This document shows, one piece after another, positions 24,460-33,059 of a DNA stretch of 64,000 nucleotides (position 1 is its first letter; each line of letters opens with the position of its first letter). The stretch comes from DATHAP01 sp963762865. GTDB lineage: Bacteria > Actinomycetota > Actinomycetes > JACCUZ01. The notes beneath the pieces are model-generated. The model ran no database searches. It was not told the origin of the DNA and was given only the letters and a program-made list of their open reading frames with translations. Where the stretch lies: NCBI GenBank assembly GCA_963762865.1, contig CAVXNC010000017.1, positions 62,001 to 126,000 of the forward strand, written 5' to 3'. A program made the translations under genes and the position numbers.

Positions 24460-26094
24460 ATGGACACCCACACCAAGCAGCAACTGACGTTCGAGCCACC
24501 CGGTCCAGGATCGTGGGACCTCGATTCGCTGCACTTCCCTCGACCGGTCACCCCTTACTGGGCGGAGATGCATCCGGAGCCGTTCAGCCTCGGGTACGCC
24601 GACATGACGGCGTACTACGGCGCTCCGATCCAGACCAGACGGACCGCCTACGTCAACGGGTTCTGCTACGGGCAGATGCAGCCCGTGCCCCCCGAAGCGT
24701 TCCCCGACCGCGTCCAGCGCGCCGCGGAGGTGTTCGACCGCAAGCTGTGGCGTGACAGTGCGCAGGAGTGGCAGGAGGTTCGCAAGCCGGCATCGGTGAA
24801 AGCCAACCGCGAGATCCAGGCGATCGATCCCGACCAGCTCGCGGACAAGGAGCTGGTGGACCACCTGCTCCGTTGCCGCGACAACCACGTCTCGATGATC
24901 AGGCAACACATGGCCTTCACCGGCACCGCCGTCATCTCCCCGGGTGACTTCCTCGCCCACGTGAGGCAGTGGACCGGGCTGCCGACGGTGAAGCTGCTCG
25001 GTCTGATGCGCGGCGCATCCACGGTCTCCGGTGGAAGCTCGCCGGAGCACGCCACCCTGGTCGCGGCCTACCGCGCCGACGCTGCCGCGCGCGAGGCACT
25101 CGGCTCGGACGAGGACCCCGGGGCGCTCCTCGAGCGCCTGCGGCGAGAGCCCAGCGCCACCGGTCAGGCGCTCAACGACTACCTCGACTTCGTCGGGTAC
25201 CGACTGCTCGACGGGTTCGACATCTCGAACCACTGTGCACTCGAGCTGCCGGACGTGCTCCTGCGCTCCATCCGAACCGCGATCGACGAGGCAGCTGCGG
25301 CATCGGACCTCGACCAGCAGATTGCCGACGTCGGCAGCCACGTTCCGGAGGAGCATCGCGAGGACTACCACGCACTGCTCGAGGAGGCCCGGGTCGGGTA
25401 CTCGGTGCGCGACGAGCGCGGTGTCTACGGAGACATCTGGGCGTCCGGGCTGATGCGCCGTGCCGCACTGGCAGCCGGCCGTCGACTCGCGGAACGTGGG
25501 CGTCTCCACGATCCTGAGCACTTCGTCTTCGCGGACATCGACGAGATGTGCGCGATGCTTGATGAAGCGCCGACGCCGACGGCCGAGGAGCTGGCCGCTC
25601 GCCACACCTACCACCGGACGTACACCGCGAAGGACGCCCCGATGCACCTCGGGGACAGTCCGCCACCGATGCCCGACCCGTCGGCGCTCCCGCCGCCGAT
25701 GGCCAGGCTGATGGCTGCGATCGGCACGGCGATGGGCGAGATGTTTGCAGTCTCGGAAGAGGCTCACGAGGAGACGGTGATCCGCGGCCTGGGTGCCAGC
25801 TCGGGCGTACGGGAAGGGATCGCGCGGCGCGTCGCCGGTGCGGCGGACTTCGACCGCATTCAGCGGGGCGATGTGCTGCTCACCGAGGCGACCACCGAGG
25901 CCTTCAACATCCTGCTGCCGTTGCTCAGCGCGATCGTCACCGACAGCGGCGGTGCTCTGTCGCACGCGGCGATCGTCTCCCGGGAGTACGGCATCCCCGG
26001 TGTCGTCGGCACCCGCGATGCCACCGAGCGGATCGCCGACGGCACCCTCGTCCGGGTGGACGGTGACGCGGGCACCGTGACGGTCCTCGGGTGA
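24460..26094 (+). CDS. phosphohistidine-domain subunit of a split dikinase (PEP-utilising family)
   Basis: A 544-residue protein. The C-terminal 100 residues are a PEP-utilising swivelling domain with the phospho-accepting His502 in GGALSHAAIVSREYGIPGVV. The preceding roughly 400 residues look like the substrate-binding/central part seen in rifampin phosphotransferase and in PpsA of phenylphosphate synthase (FPRPVTPYWAEMHPEPFSLG at the start). There is no PEP-binding TIM barrel. So the phosphate is expected to come from ATP through the partner encoded next and to go to an unknown small molecule. ATG 24460 follows GAGAAGGGG; ATG 24421 is also in frame. The stop overlaps the partner's GTG (GTGA), so expression is coupled. 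The region looks slightly less GC-biased than its surroundings. Confidence 0.8.
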   Translation: MDTHTKQQLTFEPPGPGSWDLDSLHFPRPVTPYWAEMHPEPFSLGYADMTAYYGAPIQTRRTAYVNGFCYGQMQPVPPEAFPDRVQRAAEVFDRKLWRDSAQEWQEVRKPASVKANREIQAIDPDQLADKELVDHLLRCRDNHVSMIRQHMAFTGTAVISPGDFLAHVRQWTGLPTVKLLGLMRGASTVSGGSSPEHATLVAAYRADAAAREALGSDEDPGALLERLRREPSATGQALNDYLDFVGYRLLDGFDISNHCALELPDVLLRSIRTAIDEAAAASDLDQQIADVGSHVPEEHREDYHALLEEARVGYSVRDERGVYGDIWASGLMRRAALAAGRRLAERGRLHDPEHFVFADIDEMCAMLDEAPTPTAEELAARHTYHRTYTAKDAPMHLGDSPPPMPDPSALPPPMARLMAAIGTAMGEMFAVSEEAHEETVIRGLGASSGVREGIARRVAGAADFDRIQRGDVLLTEATTEAFNILLPLLSAIVTDSGGALSHAAIVSREYGIPGVVGTRDATERIADGTLVRVDGDAGTVTVLG

Positions 26095-27359
26095 GCGGCA
26101 TCGTCCCGCTGGTCGGTGCGGACAACGAGGAGCTGTACGGCGGGAAAGCTGTGGGTCTGGGAGACGCGCTGCGGGCCGGACTGCCGGTGCCACCGGGCAT
26201 CGCCCTACCGGGACCCGCCGTTGACGCGATCGCGTCCGGCGAGGCCGATGCCACGACCGCGCTGCGTGACGCCGTGCGACCGCTGCCGATGCCCGTGGCC
26301 GTGCGGTCGTCCGCGGTCGACGAGGACAGCGCCGGGGCGAGCTTCGCTGGACAGCACATCACCGTCCTCAACGTGCCGTCGGCTGACGACGTAGAGGCGG
26401 CCGTCCGGGAGGTCTGGTGGTCAGCCAACTCCGACTCGGCCATCACCTATCGCAAGCGACTCGGTGTCTTCGCCAGGCCGAGCGTCGGTGTGGTCGTTCA
26501 GTCACTGCTGCAGCCGGAGACTGCGGGTGTGATGTTCACCCGAAACCCGATCACCGGCGCGGACGAGCGAATGATCGAAGCGAGCTGGGGTCTGGGTGAG
26601 GCGGTGGTTTCGGGCCGGGTCATTCCCGACTCCTACCGGGTAGCCCGTGGCGGCGACGTGCTCGAGCGTCGTCCAGGACTCAAGAAGTTCGCGATTCGTT
26701 CCGCGTCGGCCGGTGGCACCGTGGACGAGGAGGTCGCAGCCGACCTGGTGGAGTCCCTGTGTCTGCGGGACGAGCATCTGCAGGCTCTGTCGGCCCTGGC
26801 CGACGACTGTGAGCGGGTGTACGGCGCGGAGCGTGACGTCGAGTGGGCCTTCGCGGATGGACAGCTCTACCTATTGCAATGCCGGGCGGTGACGCGGTCG
26901 GCGGGCGTCGCGCCGACGATGGCACCGGCAGCGCCGCCGGTCTCGGGCGACGTCCTCGTGCACGTGCCGTTGTTCTCCGATCTGGCCGGGCCCGATCGCG
27001 ACGCTATCGCGCGACTGTTCACTCAGCGGGTGTTCGCGTCCGGCGAGACCGTCACCAAGGAGGGGTCGGACGCTGCGGCGTTCTACCTCATCGAGTCGGG
27101 CACGGCAACGGTGACCGTGCACGGTGCGTTTCGACGGACCTTGCATTCAGGGGACTACTTCGGCGAGATCGCACTTATCGATGGGGGGGCCCGCTCAGCC
27201 ACGGTGACCGCCGACGGCGAGCTCGTCTGCCAGGGGATCACGTTGTGGGACTTCCAGCCGCTCGTGCAGCGCAACACGACCATGGCCTGGACGCTGCTGC
27301 AGACACTCGCCGGCATGCTGCGCGAGACCAATGACGACGCGCAGATCCCCCCGAAGTAG
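26091..27359 (+). CDS. ATP-grasp (PPDK N-terminal) subunit fused to a cyclic-nucleotide-binding domain
   Basis: A 422-residue partner of the preceding gene. Residues 1-275 are the PEP synthase/PPDK nucleotide-binding domain: GGKAVGLGDALRAGLPVPPG, AVRSSAVDEDSAGASFAGQ, GVMFTRNPITGADERMIEAS and DVEWAFADGQLYLLQCRAV. Residues about 290-410 are a cyclic-nucleotide-binding domain with the phosphate-binding cassette FGEIALIDGGARSATV, including the expected Arg. This subunit should split ATP to AMP and pass the beta phosphate to His502 of the partner. The fused domain suggests control by cAMP or cGMP. In phenylphosphate synthase the matching pair is PpsA/PpsB with a separate CBS-domain regulator, so the built-in regulator is notable. 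Substrate unknown. Confidence 0.85.
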   Translation: MSGIVPLVGADNEELYGGKAVGLGDALRAGLPVPPGIALPGPAVDAIASGEADATTALRDAVRPLPMPVAVRSSAVDEDSAGASFAGQHITVLNVPSADDVEAAVREVWWSANSDSAITYRKRLGVFARPSVGVVVQSLLQPETAGVMFTRNPITGADERMIEASWGLGEAVVSGRVIPDSYRVARGGDVLERRPGLKKFAIRSASAGGTVDEEVAADLVESLCLRDEHLQALSALADDCERVYGAERDVEWAFADGQLYLLQCRAVTRSAGVAPTMAPAAPPVSGDVLVHVPLFSDLAGPDRDAIARLFTQRVFASGETVTKEGSDAAAFYLIESGTATVTVHGAFRRTLHSGDYFGEIALIDGGARSATVTADGELVCQGITLWDFQPLVQRNTTMAWTLLQTLAGMLRETNDDAQIPPK

Positions 27360-27369
27360 CAGCAGCCGC

Positions 27370-28041
27370 TCAGCGGCCGGTGGCCGAGAAGTGCTGGTAG
27401 TCCTTCTTGGTCGTCCACGACCCGCCCCAGCTCCAGCCGATCGACGTGAACGCAGACCGGACGGCGCGGGTGACCATGCCCTTGCGCAGCGGTGACCGGT
27501 CGATGTAGGTCGCACCGGCCGGAGGCTGCACGGTCGACCCGGACACGTAGGGGTTCTGGACCGGGTTGAGGTCGATCGCCCGGCCGTAGGAGTGCTCCGA
27601 CCACGACGTACCGCCGGTGACTCGCCGGCAGTTGAATGCCGACGTGTTGTTGGCCGCCATCGAGGCGGCGTCGCTGCCGCGGTAGGCGTCGACGAGCCGC
27701 ATCCGCCGGATCGGGAAGCGCTGGTCGTAGAGCGACCGGAAGACGCCGACCGTCGCGCGGGCCTGGTCCTCGTGCACCACCAGCCGGCCGTAGCCCGCCG
27801 TGCCGTCGAAGCGGACGAACGAGACCCGCAGGTAGCGCAGGTCGCGCAGCGGCACCGGGCAGCCCGGTCGCCAGGTGTAGGTCATCCGGCCGGCCAGGTC
27901 CGCGTCGATGGTGCGGACCGTCGATCGGAAGGCCGGCAGCACCTCGGCGCCGGTGGCGGGCGAGGGCGCGGTGGGGGAGAGCAGCGCGAGCGCGACAGCC
28001 GCAGCGGCCAGCACCCGGCGAGCCACTGCGGTGCGCTTCAC
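27370..28041 (-). CDS. secreted M15-like peptidase
   Basis: A 223-residue exported protein (signal peptide about residues 1-30, ending SPATGA). LAS/M15-type zinc ligands are seen in SWSEHSYGRAIDLNP (His and Asp) and DYQHFSATGR (His). SFVRFDGTAGYGRLVVHEDQ is typical of the actinobacterial D-Ala-D-Ala carboxypeptidase-like group. It probably acts on peptidoglycan stem peptides. GTG 28041 was chosen (VKRTAVARR) with AGGG upstream. It converges with the dikinase operon, only ten bases apart. Confidence 0.8.
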   Translation of the reverse strand: MKRTAVARRVLAAAAVALALLSPTAPSPATGAEVLPAFRSTVRTIDADLAGRMTYTWRPGCPVPLRDLRYLRVSFVRFDGTAGYGRLVVHEDQARATVGVFRSLYDQRFPIRRMRLVDAYRGSDAASMAANNTSAFNCRRVTGGTSWSEHSYGRAIDLNPVQNPYVSGSTVQPPAGATYIDRSPLRKGMVTRAVRSAFTSIGWSWGGSWTTKKDYQHFSATGR

Positions 28042-28088
28042 CCGGCCACCCTGGCAGAGCGGATGCAACCGGTGGGGGATGCTGCCGG

Positions 28089-30615
28089 TCAGTCGTTCCG
28101 GTCGACGGCGGTGACGACCACCACGGCCTCACCGGCCTCGTCCGAGGCGGCCAGGTCGACGGTGGCGGAGATCCCCCAGTCGTGGTCGCCGGCCGGGTCG
28201 TCGAAGACCTGCCGCACCGCCCACCGGCCCGGCTGCCTCGGTGATGAGCAGCAGCGCCGGTCCGCGGGCGTCGGGGCCGGTCATCAGCTGGTCGTGGTCG
28301 GCCCAGTAGCCGGCCATCGCCTCCGACCACGCGGCCGCGTCCCAGCCGGCGTCCGCGTCGAGCTCGCCCAGGTCGGCGTAGCGCCGCAGCGCCGCCAGCT
28401 CGACCCGCCGGAACATCGCGTTGCGCACCAGCACCCGGAAGGCCCGGGTGTTCGACGTGACCGCGGGCGGCTTCTCGTCGCGGACGTGGTGCTGTGCGAC
28501 GTCGGCCTGCTCCATCTGGTCGATGCTGGTGAGCCGCTCCCACTCGTCGAGCAGGCTGGAGTCGACCTGGCGCACCAGCTCGCCGAGCCATTCGGTGAGG
28601 TCGGTCAGCTCCTCGGTCCGTGCCGCCTCCGGCACGGTCTGGCGCAACGCCTTGTAGGCGTCGGCCAGGTAGCGCAGCACCAGCCCCTCGGAGCGCGCGA
28701 GCTGGTAGAAGCCGACGTACTCCGTGAAGGTCATCGCTCGCTCGGACATGTCGCGCGCGACGGACTTCGGCTTGAGCTCGTGGTCGGCGACCCAGGGGTG
28801 CCCGCGACGGTAGGTCTCGTAGGCGTGCTCCAGCAGCTCACGCATCGGCTGCGGGTAGGTGACGTCCTCGAGGAGCTCCATCCGCTCGTCGTACTCGATG
28901 CCCTCCGCCTTCATCGCCGCGACGGCCTCGCCGCGCGCCTTCTTGCGCTGCGCCTGCACGACCTGGCGCGGGTCCTCGAGCGTGGCCTCCAGGACAGAGA
29001 GGACGTCGAGGGCGTACGTCGCCGAACCGCTGTCGAGGAGCTCCAGCGAGGCGACCGCGAAGGTGGAGAGGGGCTGGTTGAGGGCGAAGTCGGGCTGCAG
29101 CTCGACGGTGAGCCGCACCTGCCGGCCGTCCGGCTCGGGCCGGTCAAGTCGCTGCACGACGCCACCAGCCAGCAGGGCGCGGTAGATCGCGATGGCGTGC
29201 TTGATGTGGCGCAGCTGGCGCTCGCGGGGCTCGTGGTTGTCCTCGAGCAGCTGTCGGATCGCGGTGAAAGGGTCACCCGGCCGGGCGATGACGTTGAGCA
29301 GCATCGAGTGCGTGACCGAGAAGGACGACGTCAACGGCTCGGGCTCGGCGGCGACAAGCCGCTCGAAGGTCGGCTCGCCCCACGACACGAAGCCCTCGGG
29401 CGGCTTGCGCTTCACCAGCTTGCGCAGCTTCTTGGGGTCGTCACCGGCCTTGGCCTTCGCCTTCTCGTTCTCCACGACGTGGTCCGGTGCCTGCACGACG
29501 ACGGTGCCGGCGGTGTCGTAACCGGCCCGCCCGGCGCGGCCGGCGACCTGGTGGAACTCACGGGCTGTCAGGTGCCTGGTGCGCGACCCGTCGTACTTGG
29601 ACAGGGCCGTGATGAGCACCGTGCGGATCGGCACGTTGATGCCGACGCCCAACGTGTCGGTGCCGCAGATCACCTTGAGCAGCCCGGCCTGCGCGAGCGT
29701 CTCGACCAGCCGGCGGTAGCGCGGCAGCATGCCGGCGTGGTGCACGCCGATGCCGTGCCGGACGAGCCGCGACAGCGTCTTGCCGAAGCCGGCCGAGAAG
29801 CGGAAGCCGCCGATCATCTCGGCGATCTCGTCGCGCTCCGCCCGCGTCGCCACGTTGACGCTGGTGAGCGCCTGCGCCCGCTCGATGGCTGCGAGCTGGG
29901 TGAAGTGCACGACGTAGACCGGCGCCCGGTCGGTGTGCAGCAGCTCGTCGAGCGTCTCGTGCACCGGAGTCGTCGCGTAGTAGTACGTCAGCGGGACGGG
30001 CCGCTCGCCGGTGGCGACGATCGCGGTCGCTCGCGACGTACGCCGCGAAAGGTCGCTCTCGAAGCGCGACATGTCGCCGAGGGTCGCCGACATGAGCAGG
30101 AACTGTGCCCGCGGCAGCTCGAGGAGGGGGACCTGCCAGGCCCATCCGCGATCCGGGTCCGAGTAGTAGTGGAACTCGTCCATCACGACGAGACCCACGT
30201 CGGTGTCGGCCCCCTCGCGGAGCGCCTGGTTGGCGAGGACTTCTGCGGTGGCGGTGATGATCGGTGCGTCCGGGTTCACCGACGCGTCGCCGGTGAGCAT
30301 GCCGACCTTGTCGGCACCGAACATGTCGCACAGCGCGAAGAACTTCTCCGACACCAGCGCCTTGATCGGCGCGGTGTAGACGCTGCGGCGACCCTGGGCC
30401 AGCGCCGCGAAGTGGGCGCCGGCCGCTACCAGGCTCTTGCCGCTGCCTGTCGGCGTCGCGAGGATCACGTTGCTGCCGGAGACCAGCTCGATCAGTGCTT
30501 CGGTCTGCGCCGGGTAGAGCTCGAGCCCCTGCGTCGCCGTCCAGGCCGAGAACGACTCGAAGAGGGTGTCGGGATCAGCTGCCTCCGGGCCGGGCAGCTG
30601 GTCGACGAGGCGCAC
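28089..30615 (-). CDS. DEAD/DEAH-box helicase with DUF3516 domain (frameshift near the 3' end)
   Basis: A superfamily 2 helicase: Walker A ATPTGSGKS (about residue 53), VVMDEFHYY (motif II, DEFH), LMSATLGD (motif III) and QVAGRAGRAGYDTAG (motif VI), then a long DUF3516 C-terminal part. The intact frame ends at 28129 with a Pro/Arg-rich tail. Family sequence instead continues in the next frame as RWAVRQVFDDPAGDHDWGIS and stops at 28089. Deleting one base from the CCC run at 28228-28230 joins the two. This is either a sequencing error or a mild C-terminal alteration. RNA or DNA unwinding is expected; the exact substrate is unknown. Confidence 0.88.
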
Positions 30616-30669
30616 CGGCCCGAGGATACGGCGGCGCTGCGCCTCCCCGGTGGCTGCCGGCTTCCCCGG

Positions 30670-31734
30670 TCAGCCGCGGCCGGTCATGGCCCGGGACCAG
30701 GTGACGTTGTCCACCTGGCGTGACCCGAGCTCCAGGCGGGTCCACAGCCGGCTGTCGCGCCCGTCTCGGTCGGTCGTGACGAGCCGCTGGTCCCCTACGC
30801 CGCCGACGAGCCAGACGACCCGGTCACCGGTCCAGCCGAGGGCCCGAGCTGTCTTCGCCGGCCGCGGCAGCGGGGTCACCGTGAGCTGGTCCGCGGACAC
30901 GATCGCGAACTTCCCGGTACGCGACTGGTACATGAGCAGGTCACGGCCGTCTGGCGACCAGGACATCGAGCTGTTGGCGAGGGTCCCCCCAGGCACCTTC
31001 CCCAACGGCCGTCCCCGCCGGTCGCGCAGGTGGGAGACCTGGTCGCGCCTGACGACCAGGCGGTCGCCGTCCGGGGCCCAGCCGAACGAGTTGTAGCCGC
31101 AGCCGGGGTCGCCGCCGATCCGGACCGACCTCCCGGTGTCCCGGTCGATCAGCGTCGCGTAACTCTTCACGTCCGCTGCGATGAGCCGGCCGTCGGGGGA
31201 GAGTGTCGGACATTCGGCGACCATGCCGTCGACGTCGTCGACCGTGCCGCTGCGAAGGTCGACGATCTCGGACCCGCCCCCCGCGACCCAGCTGTCCCGT
31301 ATGAAGCTCGTGCCGTCCGCGGACAGGTGCTGCGTCCACGCGCCCGGGACCCGCTCGGTGGTGGGGAGGAGGACAGCCTCAGTCGCACCTCTGGGCAGCA
31401 CGTAGGCCGGTGTGTTGTCGTGCTCGCTGTCGGCGGCCAGCGTGACGGCGAGCAGCGCCCGGCCGGGGCTGAGCGTCCCGGCCTCGGAGAGCCGGAGCAC
31501 CTTGGGCGGGTGCATCGCGGGATCGAGCCGTCGATCCTCGTACGCTCGGACGGCCATCGCCGCTACGAGCAGGATGACGACCGCCGCGGCAACGGCAGTG
31601 ACCGCGAGCCGCGGCCTCGGGATCCGAGCCGGGACGTCACGCCGGGCCTCGAGCCGCTGGAGGAGCGGAGCGGGGCGAGCCTCGTCGGCGAGTCCGTTCA
31701 GCGCTTCGCGCATCTGGTCCTCGACAGTGCTCAT
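30670..31734 (-). CDS. membrane-anchored beta-propeller protein, likely anti-sigma partner
   Basis: A 354-residue protein with a short cytoplasmic part (MSTVEDQMREALNGLADEAR), one membrane segment at about residues 43-62 and an outer domain of TolB/WD40-like propeller repeats (PTLSPDGRLIA, FGWAPDGDRLVV, MSWSPDGRDLLM). ATG 31734 overlaps the TGA of the SigE-type sigma gene (ATGA). This order, sigma then membrane propeller protein, is common for SigE-type sigma factors, and the short N-terminus probably binds the sigma. No activity is shown. Confidence 0.75.
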   Translation of the reverse strand: MSTVEDQMREALNGLADEARPAPLLQRLEARRDVPARIPRPRLAVTAVAAAVVILLVAAMAVRAYEDRRLDPAMHPPKVLRLSEAGTLSPGRALLAVTLAADSEHDNTPAYVLPRGATEAVLLPTTERVPGAWTQHLSADGTSFIRDSWVAGGGSEIVDLRSGTVDDVDGMVAECPTLSPDGRLIAADVKSYATLIDRDTGRSVRIGGDPGCGYNSFGWAPDGDRLVVRRDQVSHLRDRRGRPLGKVPGGTLANSSMSWSPDGRDLLMYQSRTGKFAIVSADQLTVTPLPRPAKTARALGWTGDRVVWLVGGVGDQRLVTTDRDGRDSRLWTRLELGSRQVDNVTWSRAMTGRG

Positions 31735-32255
31735 CGTTCGCCTCCCGTGGCAGGTGCCAGGTCTCGACACACCGAGCGCATCGCGGCCAATGCCTTGTGG
31801 GACTGGCTCTTGACGGTGCCCACGCTGATCCCGAGCAGGTCGGCGGTCTGTTGCTCGGTCAGGTCCTCGAAGTAGCGCAGCACGAGCACTGTCCGCTGCC
31901 TCGGGCCCAGCAGCATCAGCGCGTTCCGCAGGACGATCCGGTCGAGCGCCTGCTCGGCCGGCTGCCCGGTGGTTCCGTCTCTGCGTGGCTCGGGCACCAC
32001 GTCGGCGGGCAGCTCGACCAGGCGTCGCCGGCGCCAGAGGGAGATGTTCTCCCGGTACATCGTCCGGCGGACGTACTGCTCCGCGGCTCCCACGTCCCGG
32101 ATCGACGACCAGTGCCGGACGGCCTTCTCGAGCGCGGTCTGCACCAGATCCTCCGCGAGCTGCTGGTCGCCGGTCAGCAGGTACGCCGTGCGGATCAAGG
32201 CGTGCCCGCGGGCCGCCACGAACCCGCGGAACACCTCGTCCTGCACGGCGTCCAC
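31731..32255 (-). CDS. SigE-family (TIGR02983) ECF sigma factor
   Basis: A 174-residue sigma factor. Region 2 is FVAARGHALIRTAYLLTGDQ and LAEDLVQTALEKAVRHWSSI; region 4 is LGPRQRTVLVLRYFEDLTEQ and DLLGISVGTVKSQSHKALA. This matches the SigE-family group (TIGR02983), which regulates envelope-related genes in several actinobacteria. GTG 32255 follows GGAGGG at a good distance; the longer open frame is not needed. It is coupled to the propeller gene at 31734. Confidence 0.88.
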   Translation of the reverse strand: MDAVQDEVFRGFVAARGHALIRTAYLLTGDQQLAEDLVQTALEKAVRHWSSIRDVGAAEQYVRRTMYRENISLWRRRRLVELPADVVPEPRRDGTTGQPAEQALDRIVLRNALMLLGPRQRTVLVLRYFEDLTEQQTADLLGISVGTVKSQSHKALAAMRSVCRDLAPATGGER

Positions 32256-32340
32256 CCCTGCTGTCCCTCCTGCTGGCGGGCTGAATCTGTCGGCTGTCCT
32301 CGATGGTGCGCTCGTGCGCTGCCTCGGGCTATGGCAATGC

Positions 32341-32760
32341 CTAGCTGGTGACGGCCTGCCCGGACGGCCGGTGCGCGGCGACCTGCCGGGCGCCCACGAA
32401 GGCGGCACCCGTCACCAGGGCGCCCAGCGCGGCGGCCGCGGCGAGCTGCCAGGCGGCGGCGTCCCCTCCTGTTGCCTGGCCGGTGCCGCCGTCGACCGAC
32501 GTCGTGGTGCCAGTCGACGTCGCGCCGGTCGAGGCGGAGCGGTCCGCCGCCTCACGGTGCTCGATCTGGGCCTTGCTCAGCTGCCCGGTCGATGCCGATC
32601 CGGACGCGAGACTCTCGTCGTGCTCGATGGCGGCCTTGCTCCTCGTCGGGGAGCTGTCGTCCGCGTGTGCCGTGCCGGCTGCCAGCAGCGGGGCGCTGGT
32701 CAGGGCCGCGGTAAGGGCGAGCGTCGCCACCGTCGTCGCTCGTCGGGGTGTCGTGGTCAT
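32341..32760 (-). CDS. small exported protein with C-terminal membrane segment
   Basis: A 139-residue protein. It has a signal peptide (residues 1-33, ending GTAHADD), a polar Ser/Thr/Gly-rich middle with the repeated phrases KAAIEHDE and KAQIEHRE, and a C-terminal hydrophobic segment (AAAAALGALVTGAAFVGA, about 107-125). It is probably surface-anchored. No family recognised. It lies upstream of, and in line with, the SigE-type operon, with 85 bases between. Confidence 0.6.
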   Translation of the reverse strand: MTTTPRRATTVATLALTAALTSAPLLAAGTAHADDSSPTRSKAAIEHDESLASGSASTGQLSKAQIEHREAADRSASTGATSTGTTTSVDGGTGQATGGDAAAWQLAAAAALGALVTGAAFVGARQVAAHRPSGQAVTS

Positions 32761-32942
32761 CGTGGGCTCCCTCTTGCCGCCGGTCGGCGGCTTCGCGCTG
32801 TCAGGGTCGGTGGACGTCCGGGGAGAAAGACGCGGTGGAGCGCACGAATGGTTGCCCGGTGTTTCGGCATCGCCCTGCGTCGGCAGGGCGGGGCCGATCG
32901 GGTGACCCTTGCGAGGGACGGACTCGCGGCGGTTACACCCCG

Positions 32943-32975
32943 TTACGGGTTGTTTTGCACCGTGCTATGTCACGG
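32943..32975 (+). promoter_or_regulatory. candidate promoter with overlapping inverted repeat, M6 protease gene
   Basis: TTACGG (32943-32948), 17 bases, TATGTC (32966-32971) makes a plausible housekeeping-type promoter. CCGTG-CTATGT-CACGG (32960-32975) is an inverted repeat that covers the -10 box. A further odd palindrome, GTGTGACACAC, is at 32995-33005. The rest of the 299-base gap from 32761 holds nothing else I can name apart from the palindrome at 33016. Confidence 0.35.
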
Positions 32976-33015
32976 TTAGGCGCCCGTGGGTGACGTGTGA
33001 CACACTCCCCGCGGT

Positions 33016-33033
33016 CTAGGCCGATCGGCCTAG
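33016..33033. promoter_or_regulatory. perfect 18-bp palindrome upstream of the M6 protease gene
   Basis: CTAGGCCGATCGGCCTAG is fully self-complementary and ends about 26 bases before the start at 33060, between the candidate promoter and the ribosome-binding site. Its 12-bp core GGCCGATCGGCC recurs before the efflux gene at 35842. Likely an operator for a dimeric regulator. Confidence 0.55.
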
Positions 33034-33059
33034 GTACCCACCCCCTGGGAGGACTACTC

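Noticed and set aside
27592..30723. 1043-codon plus-strand open frame
   Set aside because: It is the antisense shadow of the M15 peptidase and the DUF3516 helicase, low in complexity and without recognisable domains.
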